Source of the DNA: Ruminococcus flavefaciens
Lineage (GTDB): Bacteria; Bacillota; Clostridia; Oscillospirales; Ruminococcaceae
Reading direction: 5' to 3'
Assembly (NCBI RefSeq): GCF_900119075.1
Contig: NZ_FPIP01000005.1
Location: 124,001 to 188,000, forward strand
Length of the DNA: 64,000 nucleotides
Shown here piece by piece: positions 15,657 to 23,372 of the stretch; the stretch's first letter is position 1, and the number at the start of each line of letters is the position of its first letter. A program made the position numbers and the translations under genes. The notes beneath the pieces are model-generated. The model was not told where the DNA came from, did not search any database, and saw nothing but the letters and a program-made list of their open reading frames with translations.

Positions 15657-15899
15657 TGTAGGGGCGCACAATGTGCGCCCGTTCAATGCATAATGCATAA
15701 TTAAAGGCGAACCGATCGGTTCGCCTTTTTTGTAGGGGCTGGCGTCCTCGACAGCCCATGATATAACGTAAAAATGTGTAGGGGGCGATGCCTGCATCGC
15801 CCCGTGTGGTTACAAAGCAATTATTCGGGCTGTGTACATCAGCCCCTACATTCTCAATCATCAATTTACGGAACGCCGAGGGCGGCGTTCCCTACAGCT
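15657..15899. repeat. Five-element palindrome cluster
   Basis: GCGCACAATGTGCGC core element (15657-15681), TAATGCATAATTA linker with AAAGGCGAACC/GGTTCGCCTTT hairpin (15688-15732), CTGGCGTCCTCGACAG element (15731-15759), CGATGCCTGCATCG element (15778-15803) and inverted ACGCCGAGGGCGGCGT element (15871-15897). The second hairpin with its T run may also terminate the upstream gene. Confidence 0.75.
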
Positions 15900-15905
15900 A
15901 AAGGC

Positions 15906-15934
15906 TTGTTTTATCCGCTCATTTGTGCTATAAT
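15906..15934 (+). promoter_or_regulatory. Promoter of the BceRS-like operon
   Basis: TTGTTT (15906-15911), 17 bases, TATAAT (15929-15934). Confidence 0.72.
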
Positions 15935-15962
15935 TAAAACAATAATAATTCAGAGGTGAAAT

Positions 15963-16625
15963 ATGAGCAAGATTTTCATTGTCGAGGACGACAGGTCTAT
16001 CCGTGAGGAGCTCGCCGAGCTTCTCCGCAATTCGGGCTACGAAGCCGAATACCTTACGGATTTCAGCAACTCAAAGGCAAAGATACTCTCCGCAAAGCCC
16101 GACCTTATCCTCATGGACATAAATATCCCCGACCTTAACGGCGAACAGCTTCTCAAGGAGATACGCAGCGAAACGGATACTCCCGTTATCATGGTGACGA
16201 GCAGGACTTCCGAGACCGACGAAGTGCTCTCCATGAGCTACGGCGCCGACGACTACATCACAAAGCCCTATAATCCCACGATCCTGCTGCTGAGGATATC
16301 CGCTGTGCTGAAACGTTCCGCAGGTTCGGTGACAGTCCAGTCCTACAACGGCTTGCAGGTCAACGACGCCAAGGGCTGTCTGACCGACGGCAGCCGCGAG
16401 CTTATCCTCACCAAGAACGAGATGATAATTTTCCGCTTTATGCTGGACAGGCGCGGCTCTATCGTCACCCGTGACGAGCTTATGACGGCGCTGTGGGACA
16501 ACGACGAGTTCGTCAACGACAACGCCCTCACCGTTAATATAAGCCGCCTGCGTTCAAAGCTTGCAGACCTTGGCTGCGAGGACGCTATCGAAACGCGCAA
16601 GAAGCAGGGGTACATACTGAGATGA
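15963..16625 (+). CDS. OmpR-family response regulator (BceR/GraR-like)
   Basis: A 220-residue regulator with receiver acidic pair at E8-D10, phosphoacceptor D52 in LMDINIPDLNG, switch Lys in ITKPYNP, and a C-terminal winged helix (NALTVNISRLRSKLADLG; KKQGYILR). The DNA-binding sequence resembles regulators of the BceR/GraR group, which control antimicrobial-peptide detoxification ABC transporters. The ATG has AGAGGTG upstream. It overlaps its kinase gene by 4 bases (ATGA), indicating translational coupling. Confidence 0.92.
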   Translation: MSKIFIVEDDRSIREELAELLRNSGYEAEYLTDFSNSKAKILSAKPDLILMDINIPDLNGEQLLKEIRSETDTPVIMVTSRTSETDEVLSMSYGADDYITKPYNPTILLLRISAVLKRSAGSVTVQSYNGLQVNDAKGCLTDGSRELILTKNEMIIFRFMLDRRGSIVTRDELMTALWDNDEFVNDNALTVNISRLRSKLADLGCEDAIETRKKQGYILR

Positions 16626-17644
16626 GATTTCGCGACTATATCATGGACAGGCTGTGGTTTTACGTTATCGCAGCGGTCTCATTCGGGCTTATACTGCTGT
16701 TTCTGGGAGCATACAGGGTAAGCGGTCAGCTTATGGCATTTATCACCGTCATATTCCTGCTGTTCGTCATAACAGAGGAGCTTGTGGGCTTTCTGCGTAA
16801 AAGGCGGTTCTATGACGAGCTTATTCAGAAGCTTGATATACTGGACAAAAAGTACCTTATTCACGAAATGGTAAAAGAGCCCGACTTCTTAGAGGGCAGG
16901 CTCACCTATGAGGTTCTTTGTCAGGCTAATAAAGCCATGTGCGAGAACGTATCGGACTATAAGCGGAGCTCCGCTGACTTCCGCGAATTTATCGAGATGT
17001 GGGTGCACGAGGTAAAGCTCCCCGTGGCAAGCTTACAGCTCATGGCGCACAATCACAGCGACAAGCTTGGGGACAAGTTTCTGGAGCAGCTCCGCCGCAT
17101 AGACGGCTATACCGATCAGGTGCTGTACTATGCCCGTTCCGAGAGCGCCGAAAAGGACTACATCATCAAGGAGACCTCCCTGAAGCGCACCGTTTCCAAT
17201 ACGGCTCTGAAAAAGCGCGAGGATATCCAGCTTGCAGGAGCTTCTATCGAGACCGAGGGGCTTGACATAAGCGTTATGACCGACGGCAAGTGGCTGGAAT
17301 TCATGCTTGGACAGTTCATCGCAAACAGCCTGAAATACACAGTTGAGGGGCGCGAGACCGTTATGAAAATAAGCGCAGAGGAGCTCCCTGACCGTGTGCT
17401 GCTGCACTTCCGCGACAACGGCATAGGCATACCCGAAAATGACCTGAGCCGCGTGTTCGACAAGAGCTTCACAGGCGAAAACGGACGTCTGTATGCAAAG
17501 TCCACGGGTATGGGACTTTACATCGTGAAGAGCCTGTGCGAAAGGCTCGGGCACAGTATTTCCGTAAAATCCGAGCAGGGGCAGTATACCGAGTTTACCG
17601 TGGCATTTGCCAAGAACGATTTTTATAAAATGCAGGAGCAATGA
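16622..17644 (+). CDS. Intramembrane-sensing histidine kinase (BceS-like)
   Basis: A 340-residue kinase with two closely spaced helices (about residues 12-31 and 35-56) and almost no extracytoplasmic loop, the layout of intramembrane-sensing kinases. H129 lies in EMWVHEVKLPVASLQL, the hallmark BceS-type H-box. The HATPase domain ends with GMGLYIVKSLCERLG. BceS kinases normally sense antimicrobial peptides through a BceAB transporter, but no such transporter gene is adjacent here. A hairpin overlapping the stop codon (17635-17660) is a probable terminator. Confidence 0.9.
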   Translation: MRFRDYIMDRLWFYVIAAVSFGLILLFLGAYRVSGQLMAFITVIFLLFVITEELVGFLRKRRFYDELIQKLDILDKKYLIHEMVKEPDFLEGRLTYEVLCQANKAMCENVSDYKRSSADFREFIEMWVHEVKLPVASLQLMAHNHSDKLGDKFLEQLRRIDGYTDQVLYYARSESAEKDYIIKETSLKRTVSNTALKKREDIQLAGASIETEGLDISVMTDGKWLEFMLGQFIANSLKYTVEGRETVMKISAEELPDRVLLHFRDNGIGIPENDLSRVFDKSFTGENGRLYAKSTGMGLYIVKSLCERLGHSISVKSEQGQYTEFTVAFAKNDFYKMQEQ

Positions 17645-17660
17645 TTTGATTCATTGCTCC
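17635..17660 (+). terminator. Terminator overlapping the kinase stop codon
   Basis: GGAGCAATGA TTTGAT TCATTGCTCC then TTAATTT: a 10-bp stem with a weak T tract. Confidence 0.65.
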
Positions 17661-17689
17661 TTAATTTATCGAAAAAGCTGTTTTTGCCT

Positions 17690-17752
17690 ATGAACGGGAT
17701 TCCAAAGGATATAGGGAACGCCTTGCAAGTGAAGGCGTTCCCTACAAATTGA
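17690..17752. repeat. Partial composite repeat
   Basis: AACGGGATTCCAAAGGATAT followed by AGGGAACGCCTT/AAGGCGTTCCCT. It is the end module of the long repeat with most internal hairpins missing. Confidence 0.65.
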
Positions 17753-17766
17753 CAAGCCATAAACGA

Positions 17767-17795
17767 TTGACTTTTTCACGGAGTTATAGTATATT
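17767..17795 (+). promoter_or_regulatory. Promoter of the dockerin protease gene
   Basis: TTGACT (17767-17772), 17 bases, TATATT (17790-17795). It shows that a TTG at 17795 cannot be the start, since it would lie in the -10. Confidence 0.72.
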
Positions 17796-17839
17796 TGAAG
17801 TATAAAAAGCATGAACGGTGCAAAAAAGGGGTGAATGAT

Positions 17840-19489
17840 ATGAGCAAGCTTCTTGCAGGAGCTGCGGCTGCTGCGCTGCTTTTTCAGCCTGCCGCAAACG
17901 CTGTACATGGTGGGGAAGCTACGGGCAGTATCGCTGCCGCTGCTGACATTTCTCAGTATGAAAAGGGCGACGTGAACTGCGACGGACAGATAAAAATATC
18001 AGACCTTGTGCTGCTGCAAAAGTGGCTCATAGGTGCAGGAGATTCGGAGCTGAATGTATCGGAGACTGCCGATATCTGCGAGGACGGCAGAGTGGATATT
18101 TTTGACCTGACAGCCCTTAGACGTCTGCTTCTCAGTAAGATAAAGGGGCTGGACAAAAAAGCTCCCGTAAGCGAGCTTGCGCCTGCGATGTCAGGCATGG
18201 GCAGGAGCAGGATACCCGTATTTGCTGTGGAGTTCCCCGATTATTGCGAGGATACTGACTTTGCAGAGCAGGTGAAGCAGAATTGCTTCGGCGCTGAAGA
18301 CAAAGACGAAAGCTTTTACCCTCTGGAGAGCGTCCCTGCCTATTTTGACCGCGCTTCCTACGGAAAAATGTACCTTGAATGCGACGTTATGAGCTACAGG
18401 GCGAAAGAGCCTGCGGAGACTTATGTCAAGAACAATTCTCTTGGATTGGCTGAGGAAATAATGTCGGAATACGCAGAAAAGCTTGACCTGAGCGCTTATG
18501 ACGCGAACAGAGATGACATACTGGACTCCATGGTGATAATAGTTCCCGAAAAGCTGTTGGAAATGGACAATAACGGCGACAAGATTCCCGACTGGTGGCC
18601 GTTTTCCGCAAAGTATTACGGCAGTGATACCTATGACGGAGTGAAACTGGGCTCATACTGCGTCATTCCGTACTGGAGGCATGACCGTGCAGGCACAAAT
18701 TCCAAGATAGCCCATGAGCTCTGCCACGCTATGGGACTTACGGATTATTACGGCACAAATCAGGAGACAGGCAGTGATATCGGCAGTATGAGCGGCTCCG
18801 CAGGCAGCGAGCTCATGGACGAGGGCAGCGGCGACCTGTCCGCATTTTCAAAGCTCATGCTGGGCTGGATAACCGAGGAGGATATACAGTTCTACACAGG
18901 CGGCGAGCAGTCCTTTACGCTGAATTCCTCACAGCAGAAGCCCTCCTGTATCCTTATCCCGAGGGACAGTGAAAAGGGCTTGCTGGGTGAGTACTTCGTC
19001 ATTGAGTTTATCACAGGCGAGGGGAATAATTCAGCCTGCTTCATAAACGGTTTGCGGAGCACATTGTTCTCGAAAAGCGGCGGAGTCCGCATACTTCACT
19101 GCAATGCGGAGATATCCGACGGAGTGTTCGGAAAAGATTACAAATACGGCATAAACAGTCCCGACTACGACAAAACCGACGAAAAACAGCGCGTTGTCCG
19201 CCTTGTGAATGACAGCGGAATGTTCTATCCCGGCGTGAGAGGTCTCAACTACAGGGACGTTATCGACAGCGCCAACGAGGAGTTCAGGTGGTACGATGAG
19301 GAGGGCGGCTTGACCGTGGATACGGGGCTTAAAGTGAAGATATCAGAATTGCGCCCGAATCCAAATTATGAGCCCGATCCTTTCTCGGGAGCTGATGCAT
19401 GGGGCGGCGATGAACGTCGCCTCGCCAACGATCCCGATTACCTCAGCGGCGCGACCTATACCATAACCATATCGCAGGTGGGTTCGTAA
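17840..19489 (+). CDS. Secreted M6-like metalloprotease with N-terminal dockerin
   Basis: A 549-residue protein. A short hydrophobic signal-like segment (LLAGAAAAALLFQPAANA) is followed by a type I dockerin at about residues 42-98: two calcium-loop repeats, GDVNCDGQIKISDL and ADICEDGRVDIFDL. Residues about 105-440 are an M6-type zinc protease with HELCHAMGLTD (H292, H296, D302). An Asp-rich DANRDDILDS stretch lies upstream. The dockerin should bind a cohesin, placing a protease in a cellulosome-like complex. The start at 17840 has AAGGGGTG upstream. A dockerin at the N-terminus is less common than at the C-terminus. Confidence 0.88.
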   Translation: MSKLLAGAAAAALLFQPAANAVHGGEATGSIAAAADISQYEKGDVNCDGQIKISDLVLLQKWLIGAGDSELNVSETADICEDGRVDIFDLTALRRLLLSKIKGLDKKAPVSELAPAMSGMGRSRIPVFAVEFPDYCEDTDFAEQVKQNCFGAEDKDESFYPLESVPAYFDRASYGKMYLECDVMSYRAKEPAETYVKNNSLGLAEEIMSEYAEKLDLSAYDANRDDILDSMVIIVPEKLLEMDNNGDKIPDWWPFSAKYYGSDTYDGVKLGSYCVIPYWRHDRAGTNSKIAHELCHAMGLTDYYGTNQETGSDIGSMSGSAGSELMDEGSGDLSAFSKLMLGWITEEDIQFYTGGEQSFTLNSSQQKPSCILIPRDSEKGLLGEYFVIEFITGEGNNSACFINGLRSTLFSKSGGVRILHCNAEISDGVFGKDYKYGINSPDYDKTDEKQRVVRLVNDSGMFYPGVRGLNYRDVIDSANEEFRWYDEEGGLTVDTGLKVKISELRPNPNYEPDPFSGADAWGGDERRLANDPDYLSGATYTITISQVGS

Positions 19490-19528
19490 TGCGCCATAAA
19501 ACATCTAAACAGAAACGGAAATCATAAA

Positions 19529-20497
19529 ATGACAAAGATAGACCTTATAACGGGCATACTCGGTTCGGGAAAGACCACTTTTCTGCTGAAATACGCCCGA
19601 AACTGCATAGACAGAGGCGAGAATATCGCCATACTTGAAAACGACTTCGGCGCTGTCAACATTGATATGCTCATGTTACAGGAGCTGAAAGGCGAGCGCT
19701 GCCGCCTTGAAATGATAGCAGGAGGCTGCGACGCGGACTGCCACAGGCGGCGCTTCAAGACACAGCTCATATCTCTCGGTATGCAGCACTTTGACCGCGT
19801 TATCGTGGAGCCCTCGGGCATATTCGACATGGACGAATTCTTCGATATACTCCACGACTCACCGCTGGATAACTGGTTTGAGATAGGCAGCGTCCTCACT
19901 ATCGTCGACAGCGAAATGGAGGAGCAGCTCTCGCCGCAAATGGAGTATCTTCTCGGTTCAGAGGCAGCCTGCTGCGGAAAGATAGTGATAAGCAAGCTCC
20001 GCGGTGAAGCCGACAGTGAGCTTGTGCAGTCCATACTCGACCATGTGAACCGCGCTTTGGAGGATATACGCTGTGACCGCAGACTTACGCTCTGCGACGT
20101 TGTAGCTAAGGACTGGGAGAGCTTTACCGAAGATGACTACAGGCTTTTCGGCAGCGCAGGCTACCGCGGTTCGAGCTACGTGAAGAAGTTCAGCCCCGAA
20201 GATATAGAGAGCTCCGTTCACTACTTCATGCATATCGCCGTGCCGCGAGAGTGCGTGGAACAGCTTATCGCCGATATATTCGCAGACGAGAGCTGCGGCA
20301 GGATATTCCGTATCAAGGGAGCCCTGCCTGTGGATAACGGCTGGCTGAAAATAAACGCTACCCGTGAAAAGACGGAGACAGCCGAGGTCGCAGAGGGACA
20401 GCCCGTGCTCATCGTCATCGGGGACAATGTCTCCCGTGAGCGTATCGACGAATATCTGAAACCGCTGAATACTGACAGCGACTACGTTTCTATCTGA
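19529..20497 (+). CDS. CobW/P47K-family GTPase
   Basis: A 322-residue COG0523-type GTPase. The Walker A GILGSGKTT is at residues 8-16, a Walker B/ENDFG region follows, and the C-terminal CobW-C domain runs from about residue 230. The canonical metal-binding CxCC motif is altered to GGCDADCHRRR, which keeps two Cys and adds a His. Family members are metal chaperones or insertases for zinc, cobalt or iron centres. It is in the same direction as the dockerin protease gene, 39 bases away, with a weak ribosome site. Metal specificity is unknown. Confidence 0.88.
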   Translation: MTKIDLITGILGSGKTTFLLKYARNCIDRGENIAILENDFGAVNIDMLMLQELKGERCRLEMIAGGCDADCHRRRFKTQLISLGMQHFDRVIVEPSGIFDMDEFFDILHDSPLDNWFEIGSVLTIVDSEMEEQLSPQMEYLLGSEAACCGKIVISKLRGEADSELVQSILDHVNRALEDIRCDRRLTLCDVVAKDWESFTEDDYRLFGSAGYRGSSYVKKFSPEDIESSVHYFMHIAVPRECVEQLIADIFADESCGRIFRIKGALPVDNGWLKINATREKTETAEVAEGQPVLIVIGDNVSRERIDEYLKPLNTDSDYVSI

Positions 20498-20499
20498 CT

Positions 20500-20699
20500 G
20501 TGGGGGCGGATATTATCCGCCCGAGCTTGACGGAACAACTATAAATGACTATTTGTAGGGGCTGGCGTCCTCGACAGCTCGTCCGCATCAATGAAAACAA
20601 ATCGTCATTTGTAATTACTGTGAGATTTGCGGGCGGCGGAACGCCGCCCCTACAAGCAAACAAAAAGGCGAACCTTTTGGTTCGCCTTTAATTATGCAT
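20500..20699. repeat. Four-element palindrome cluster
   Basis: CGGATATTATCCG element (20499-20523), CTGGCGTCCTCGACAG element preceded by ATAAATGACTAT (20542-20582), inverted GGCGGAACGCC element (20628-20657), and AAAGGCGAACC/GGTTCGCCTTT hairpin with AATTATGCATT (20666-20702). Confidence 0.75.
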
Positions 20700-20704
20700 T
20701 GAAC

Positions 20705-22177
20705 TTAGTTCTCGGCTTTAGCCGCCGCTGCTGCTGCCTTCTTAGCCTTTTTCTTTATAGCTCTGTTGGACTTTCTGAATATGAATCCGAGGAAGAGCTC
20801 GGCAGCTCCGATTATCAGGAGCATACAGGTGAATGGCAGGAGCAGTGTTTCTGTCAGGTAGAATCCCACATTATGAGTAAATGTGAACGCTACAGCAGAA
20901 CCGATAAGTATCACAAGTCCTGATATGAACATCAGCAGACCTACGATATTGAAAACGGTTGCGAAGAAGCCTGTAACGTATCTTGCGCGTTTTGCAAGTA
21001 TAACAGCTGTCCAGATAAGGAACAGTATCACAAGTCCGCCGAGAATGCCGATAGTGATGAATGAGAACGCATAGCTGCACTTGTCAACGTCGAAGCCAAG
21101 CTTTCTGCTCCACTCCTTGACGCTCAGGGTGTCGCTGAAGTTGTCCTTTTCAAGGTTCTTCTCGATAAGCTCGTAGCCGTCGTCGGTGAGCTCGTAATCG
21201 AACTCCTTGACAGCCGCATTCTTGTTTGTTCTGAGGAAGTCGTTGACGAAGTCCTCTGCGGTAATTGACGGATTGCCGCCCTTGCCGTCGATGATGTAGT
21301 CGAGGTAGTCCTTGGCAACTCTTCCTGCGTATTCGCGGAAGTCCGTATTCATCATGTATCTCTTGAAGCCTGCCTCGTCAGCCGCGCCCTTTGTAGCTGT
21401 GCGGAAGCCCATTGAATCATAGAGAGTTTTTGCAAGCTCTTTGCCGTCGAACTGAGCCGACAGGGTAGTGCTTGCGTTGAGCTTTTCTGCTCTCTTGCGG
21501 ATAACACTGCCGTTAGCGCCTATCTTTACCGCAAGGCTAATGCTGAACGCCAGCAGGAAAACTATAGTGAATATAGTTACCAGCGAAGCTCCGAAGATAC
21601 GTCCGCCGCCGACTTTCTTGCGAGCCTTTGGCTTGTCCTCCTGCTGAGGCATAGGTGCTGGAGCAGGTGCAGGCTCGGGCTGTACAGGCGGTATTGGCGG
21701 CTGTACAGGTGGGGGAGGAGCGATACTGCTCTGTATAGGCTGAACGGGTATCTTCATTGTATTGCTGTTGTCGTTGAAGCCGTTATTGCTTACGGGAGCG
21801 GCAGGAGCCTCCTGCTTGGGGAACTCCGCAGGCTTCTGAGGCTTTTCCTCGATAACAGGCTCAGGCTCTGGAGCTGTAAAGACCTCGGTAACAGGCTCGG
21901 GAGCCGGCTCGGTCACAGGCTCCGGCTCTGGGAGCTCGATAGTCTCGGAGGTGCTGAGTATCTCCGTCGGCTCGTCGTTGAGGAGCTCTGCTTCGCCGCT
22001 GGTAAGGCTGAGAGTTTCCTCGTTGGCGGCGATGATCTCTTCAAGGTGAGGAAGAATGGAAGTAGGCTCGTCGTCGGTATGTACATCGGGAGCAGGCTCG
22101 TTTTCGATACGGGCACCGCATTCTGTGCAGAATAAAGCGTCGTTTGGCAGTTCACTGCCGCATTTTTTGCATAGCAT
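20705..22177 (-). CDS. Zinc-ribbon multi-pass membrane protein
   Basis: A 490-residue protein. An N-terminal zinc ribbon (CKKCGSELPNDALFCTECG, residues 3-21) is followed by a ~150-residue Pro/Glu/Ala linker and a first membrane segment (IFGASLVTIFTIVFLLAFSI). An extracytoplasmic helical domain comes next, then three more membrane helices and an Ala/Lys-rich tail. Zinc-ribbon proteins of this design are common in Clostridia; the function is unknown. The start is the ATG at 22177, with AGGAGGG six bases upstream. It is convergent with the CobW gene. Confidence 0.78.
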   Translation of the reverse strand: MLCKKCGSELPNDALFCTECGARIENEPAPDVHTDDEPTSILPHLEEIIAANEETLSLTSGEAELLNDEPTEILSTSETIELPEPEPVTEPAPEPVTEVFTAPEPEPVIEEKPQKPAEFPKQEAPAAPVSNNGFNDNSNTMKIPVQPIQSSIAPPPPVQPPIPPVQPEPAPAPAPMPQQEDKPKARKKVGGGRIFGASLVTIFTIVFLLAFSISLAVKIGANGSVIRKRAEKLNASTTLSAQFDGKELAKTLYDSMGFRTATKGAADEAGFKRYMMNTDFREYAGRVAKDYLDYIIDGKGGNPSITAEDFVNDFLRTNKNAAVKEFDYELTDDGYELIEKNLEKDNFSDTLSVKEWSRKLGFDVDKCSYAFSFITIGILGGLVILFLIWTAVILAKRARYVTGFFATVFNIVGLLMFISGLVILIGSAVAFTFTHNVGFYLTETLLLPFTCMLLIIGAAELFLGFIFRKSNRAIKKKAKKAAAAAAKAEN

Positions 22178-22305
22178 AATATCCCTCCTGTATTTTTCGT
22201 AAATGCTATTACAATTATAAGTCATACCAATAAATATGTCAAGTAAAAAAACTGTAACATTGTATTACACATGGGTATTTTCGGCAAAAAAGCGGATACA
22301 ATGAC

Positions 22306-22329
22306 AAAAAGCCCGCCGAAGCGGGCTTT
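22306..22329 (-). terminator. Terminator of the small dockerin gene
   Basis: AAAGCCCGC TTC GGCGGGCTTTTT on the minus strand, directly after the stop codon. Confidence 0.85.
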
Positions 22330-22331
22330 AA

Positions 22332-23006
22332 TTATTCGTTTTCGTTTGTGGTATCATCAATTTCTTTGAGCATATCGAAAGTATCTGCCGCCCAGTTTTC
22401 GATTTCGGTCTGGGGAACAGCGTTGATCCATTCTGCCCACTGCTCGGGGTCGTTCATGGATCCCCACGGATTTGCCGGGTTATTTACCCATATCCACGGG
22501 CTGTCTGCTTCCGGAAAGTTTTCGGGAAGCCATGACGACTGATCGCTATTCGGATCAAGTGGATTCTGCGGATCCCACGGGTTCCACGGGTTCCACGGGA
22601 CCCACGGGTTCCACGGATCCTGAGGATCCAACGAACTGGTATCCGGCCATTCCCATGCAGTCAGCTCGCTGATAAATTCATCAATGAACTCCTCAATGGA
22701 GATATCGGTGTCGTTCAGTGACTGGTCAACGTAGTATGAGAGCACGTAAGAAGCGTCCATAGCGTTCACGCTGCCGTCCTTGTTGACGTCGCAGAGCGAA
22801 AGGAGCTCCTGAGTGATATCGGCGTTATTTACGGCAAAGTCGGCGTAAAGGGACAGAATATACGAAGCGTCCACAGCATTGATGATGCCGTCGCCTGACG
22901 GATCGCCGAGACCGAGGTCAGCCGCATTTGCGCTGACAGCCGAACCAAGTGAAAGTGCCGCAAGCATACCTGCTAAAGTGCCTGCGAAAAGCTTTGATAT
23001 CTTCAT
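22332..23006 (-). CDS. Small secreted dockerin protein with Trp-Asn-Pro repeats
   Basis: A 224-residue protein with a clear signal peptide (residues 1-28, cleavage near ANA-AD). The type I dockerin spans about 33-95, with two repeats GDPSGDGIINAVDASYILS and CDVNKDGSVNAMDASYVLS. Residues 128-150 consist of NPW units (PWNPW, PWNPWNPWDP), followed by a Trp-rich acidic tail. There is no catalytic domain. It may be an adaptor or a substrate-facing component brought to the cell surface via cohesin. The WNPW units match those in the kinase ectodomain at 11707-13839. AAAGGAGG precedes the ATG; its promoter is at 23053-23081. Confidence 0.85.
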   Translation of the reverse strand: MKISKLFAGTLAGMLAALSLGSAVSANAADLGLGDPSGDGIINAVDASYILSLYADFAVNNADITQELLSLCDVNKDGSVNAMDASYVLSYYVDQSLNDTDISIEEFIDEFISELTAWEWPDTSSLDPQDPWNPWVPWNPWNPWDPQNPLDPNSDQSSWLPENFPEADSPWIWVNNPANPWGSMNDPEQWAEWINAVPQTEIENWAADTFDMLKEIDDTTNENE

Positions 23007-23052
23007 TGTAAAAGCCTCCTTTTATGTCGGAAAAAACGGATTCTGTAAATCC

Positions 23053-23081
23053 ATTATAGCGCAAAAAATCAGTACTGTCAA
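23053..23081 (-). promoter_or_regulatory. Sigma-A promoter of the small dockerin gene
   Basis: Perfect TTGACA (23076-23081), 17 bases, TATAAT (23053-23058), minus strand. This suggests strong constitutive expression. Confidence 0.85.
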
Positions 23082-23097
23082 CTTATATATTGCGGTT

Positions 23098-23266
23098 TTT
23101 AGAATTTAGAGCTAAGAACTAAGTGTAGGGGCGCACAGTGTGCGCCCGTGGATGAAAAAATATGTTATTCGCGGACTGCCAAAGGCAGCCCCTACAGGCT
23201 AAGGACTGACAACTGATCACTAAAAACTGATCACTTCGGGACGCCGAGGGCGGCGTCCCCTACAAT
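23098..23266. repeat. Palindrome cluster with heptamer-like linkers
   Basis: GAGCTAAGAACTAAG linker, GCGCACAGTGTGCGC element (23124-23148), inverted CTGCCAAAGGCAG element (23170-23197), ACTGATCACT linkers, and inverted ACGCCGAGGGCGGCGT element (23238-23264). Confidence 0.72.
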
Positions 23267-23281
23267 AATCACTATTACCAC

Positions 23282-23310
23282 TGGACATATTGCAAAAAAC
23301 GTGATATAAT
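23282..23310 (+). promoter_or_regulatory. Promoter of metG
   Basis: TGGACA (23282-23287), 17 bases, TATAAT (23305-23310). The leader is only about 55 bases, so there is no room for a T-box. Confidence 0.75.
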
Positions 23311-23372
23311 ATAAGTTAACCGTTTCTTTCATTCGGAAACGGAATCTTTACACTCAGATTGGAGCGATTTTT

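Noticed and set aside
17795-17839. Upstream TTG start for the dockerin protease
   Set aside because: The codon lies in the -10 box of the promoter and lacks a ribosome site; the ATG at 17840 has AAGGGGTG.
23311-23372. T-box or S-box leader for metG
   Set aside because: The leader is only about 60 bases and contains neither the T-box consensus nor SAM-riboswitch motifs.
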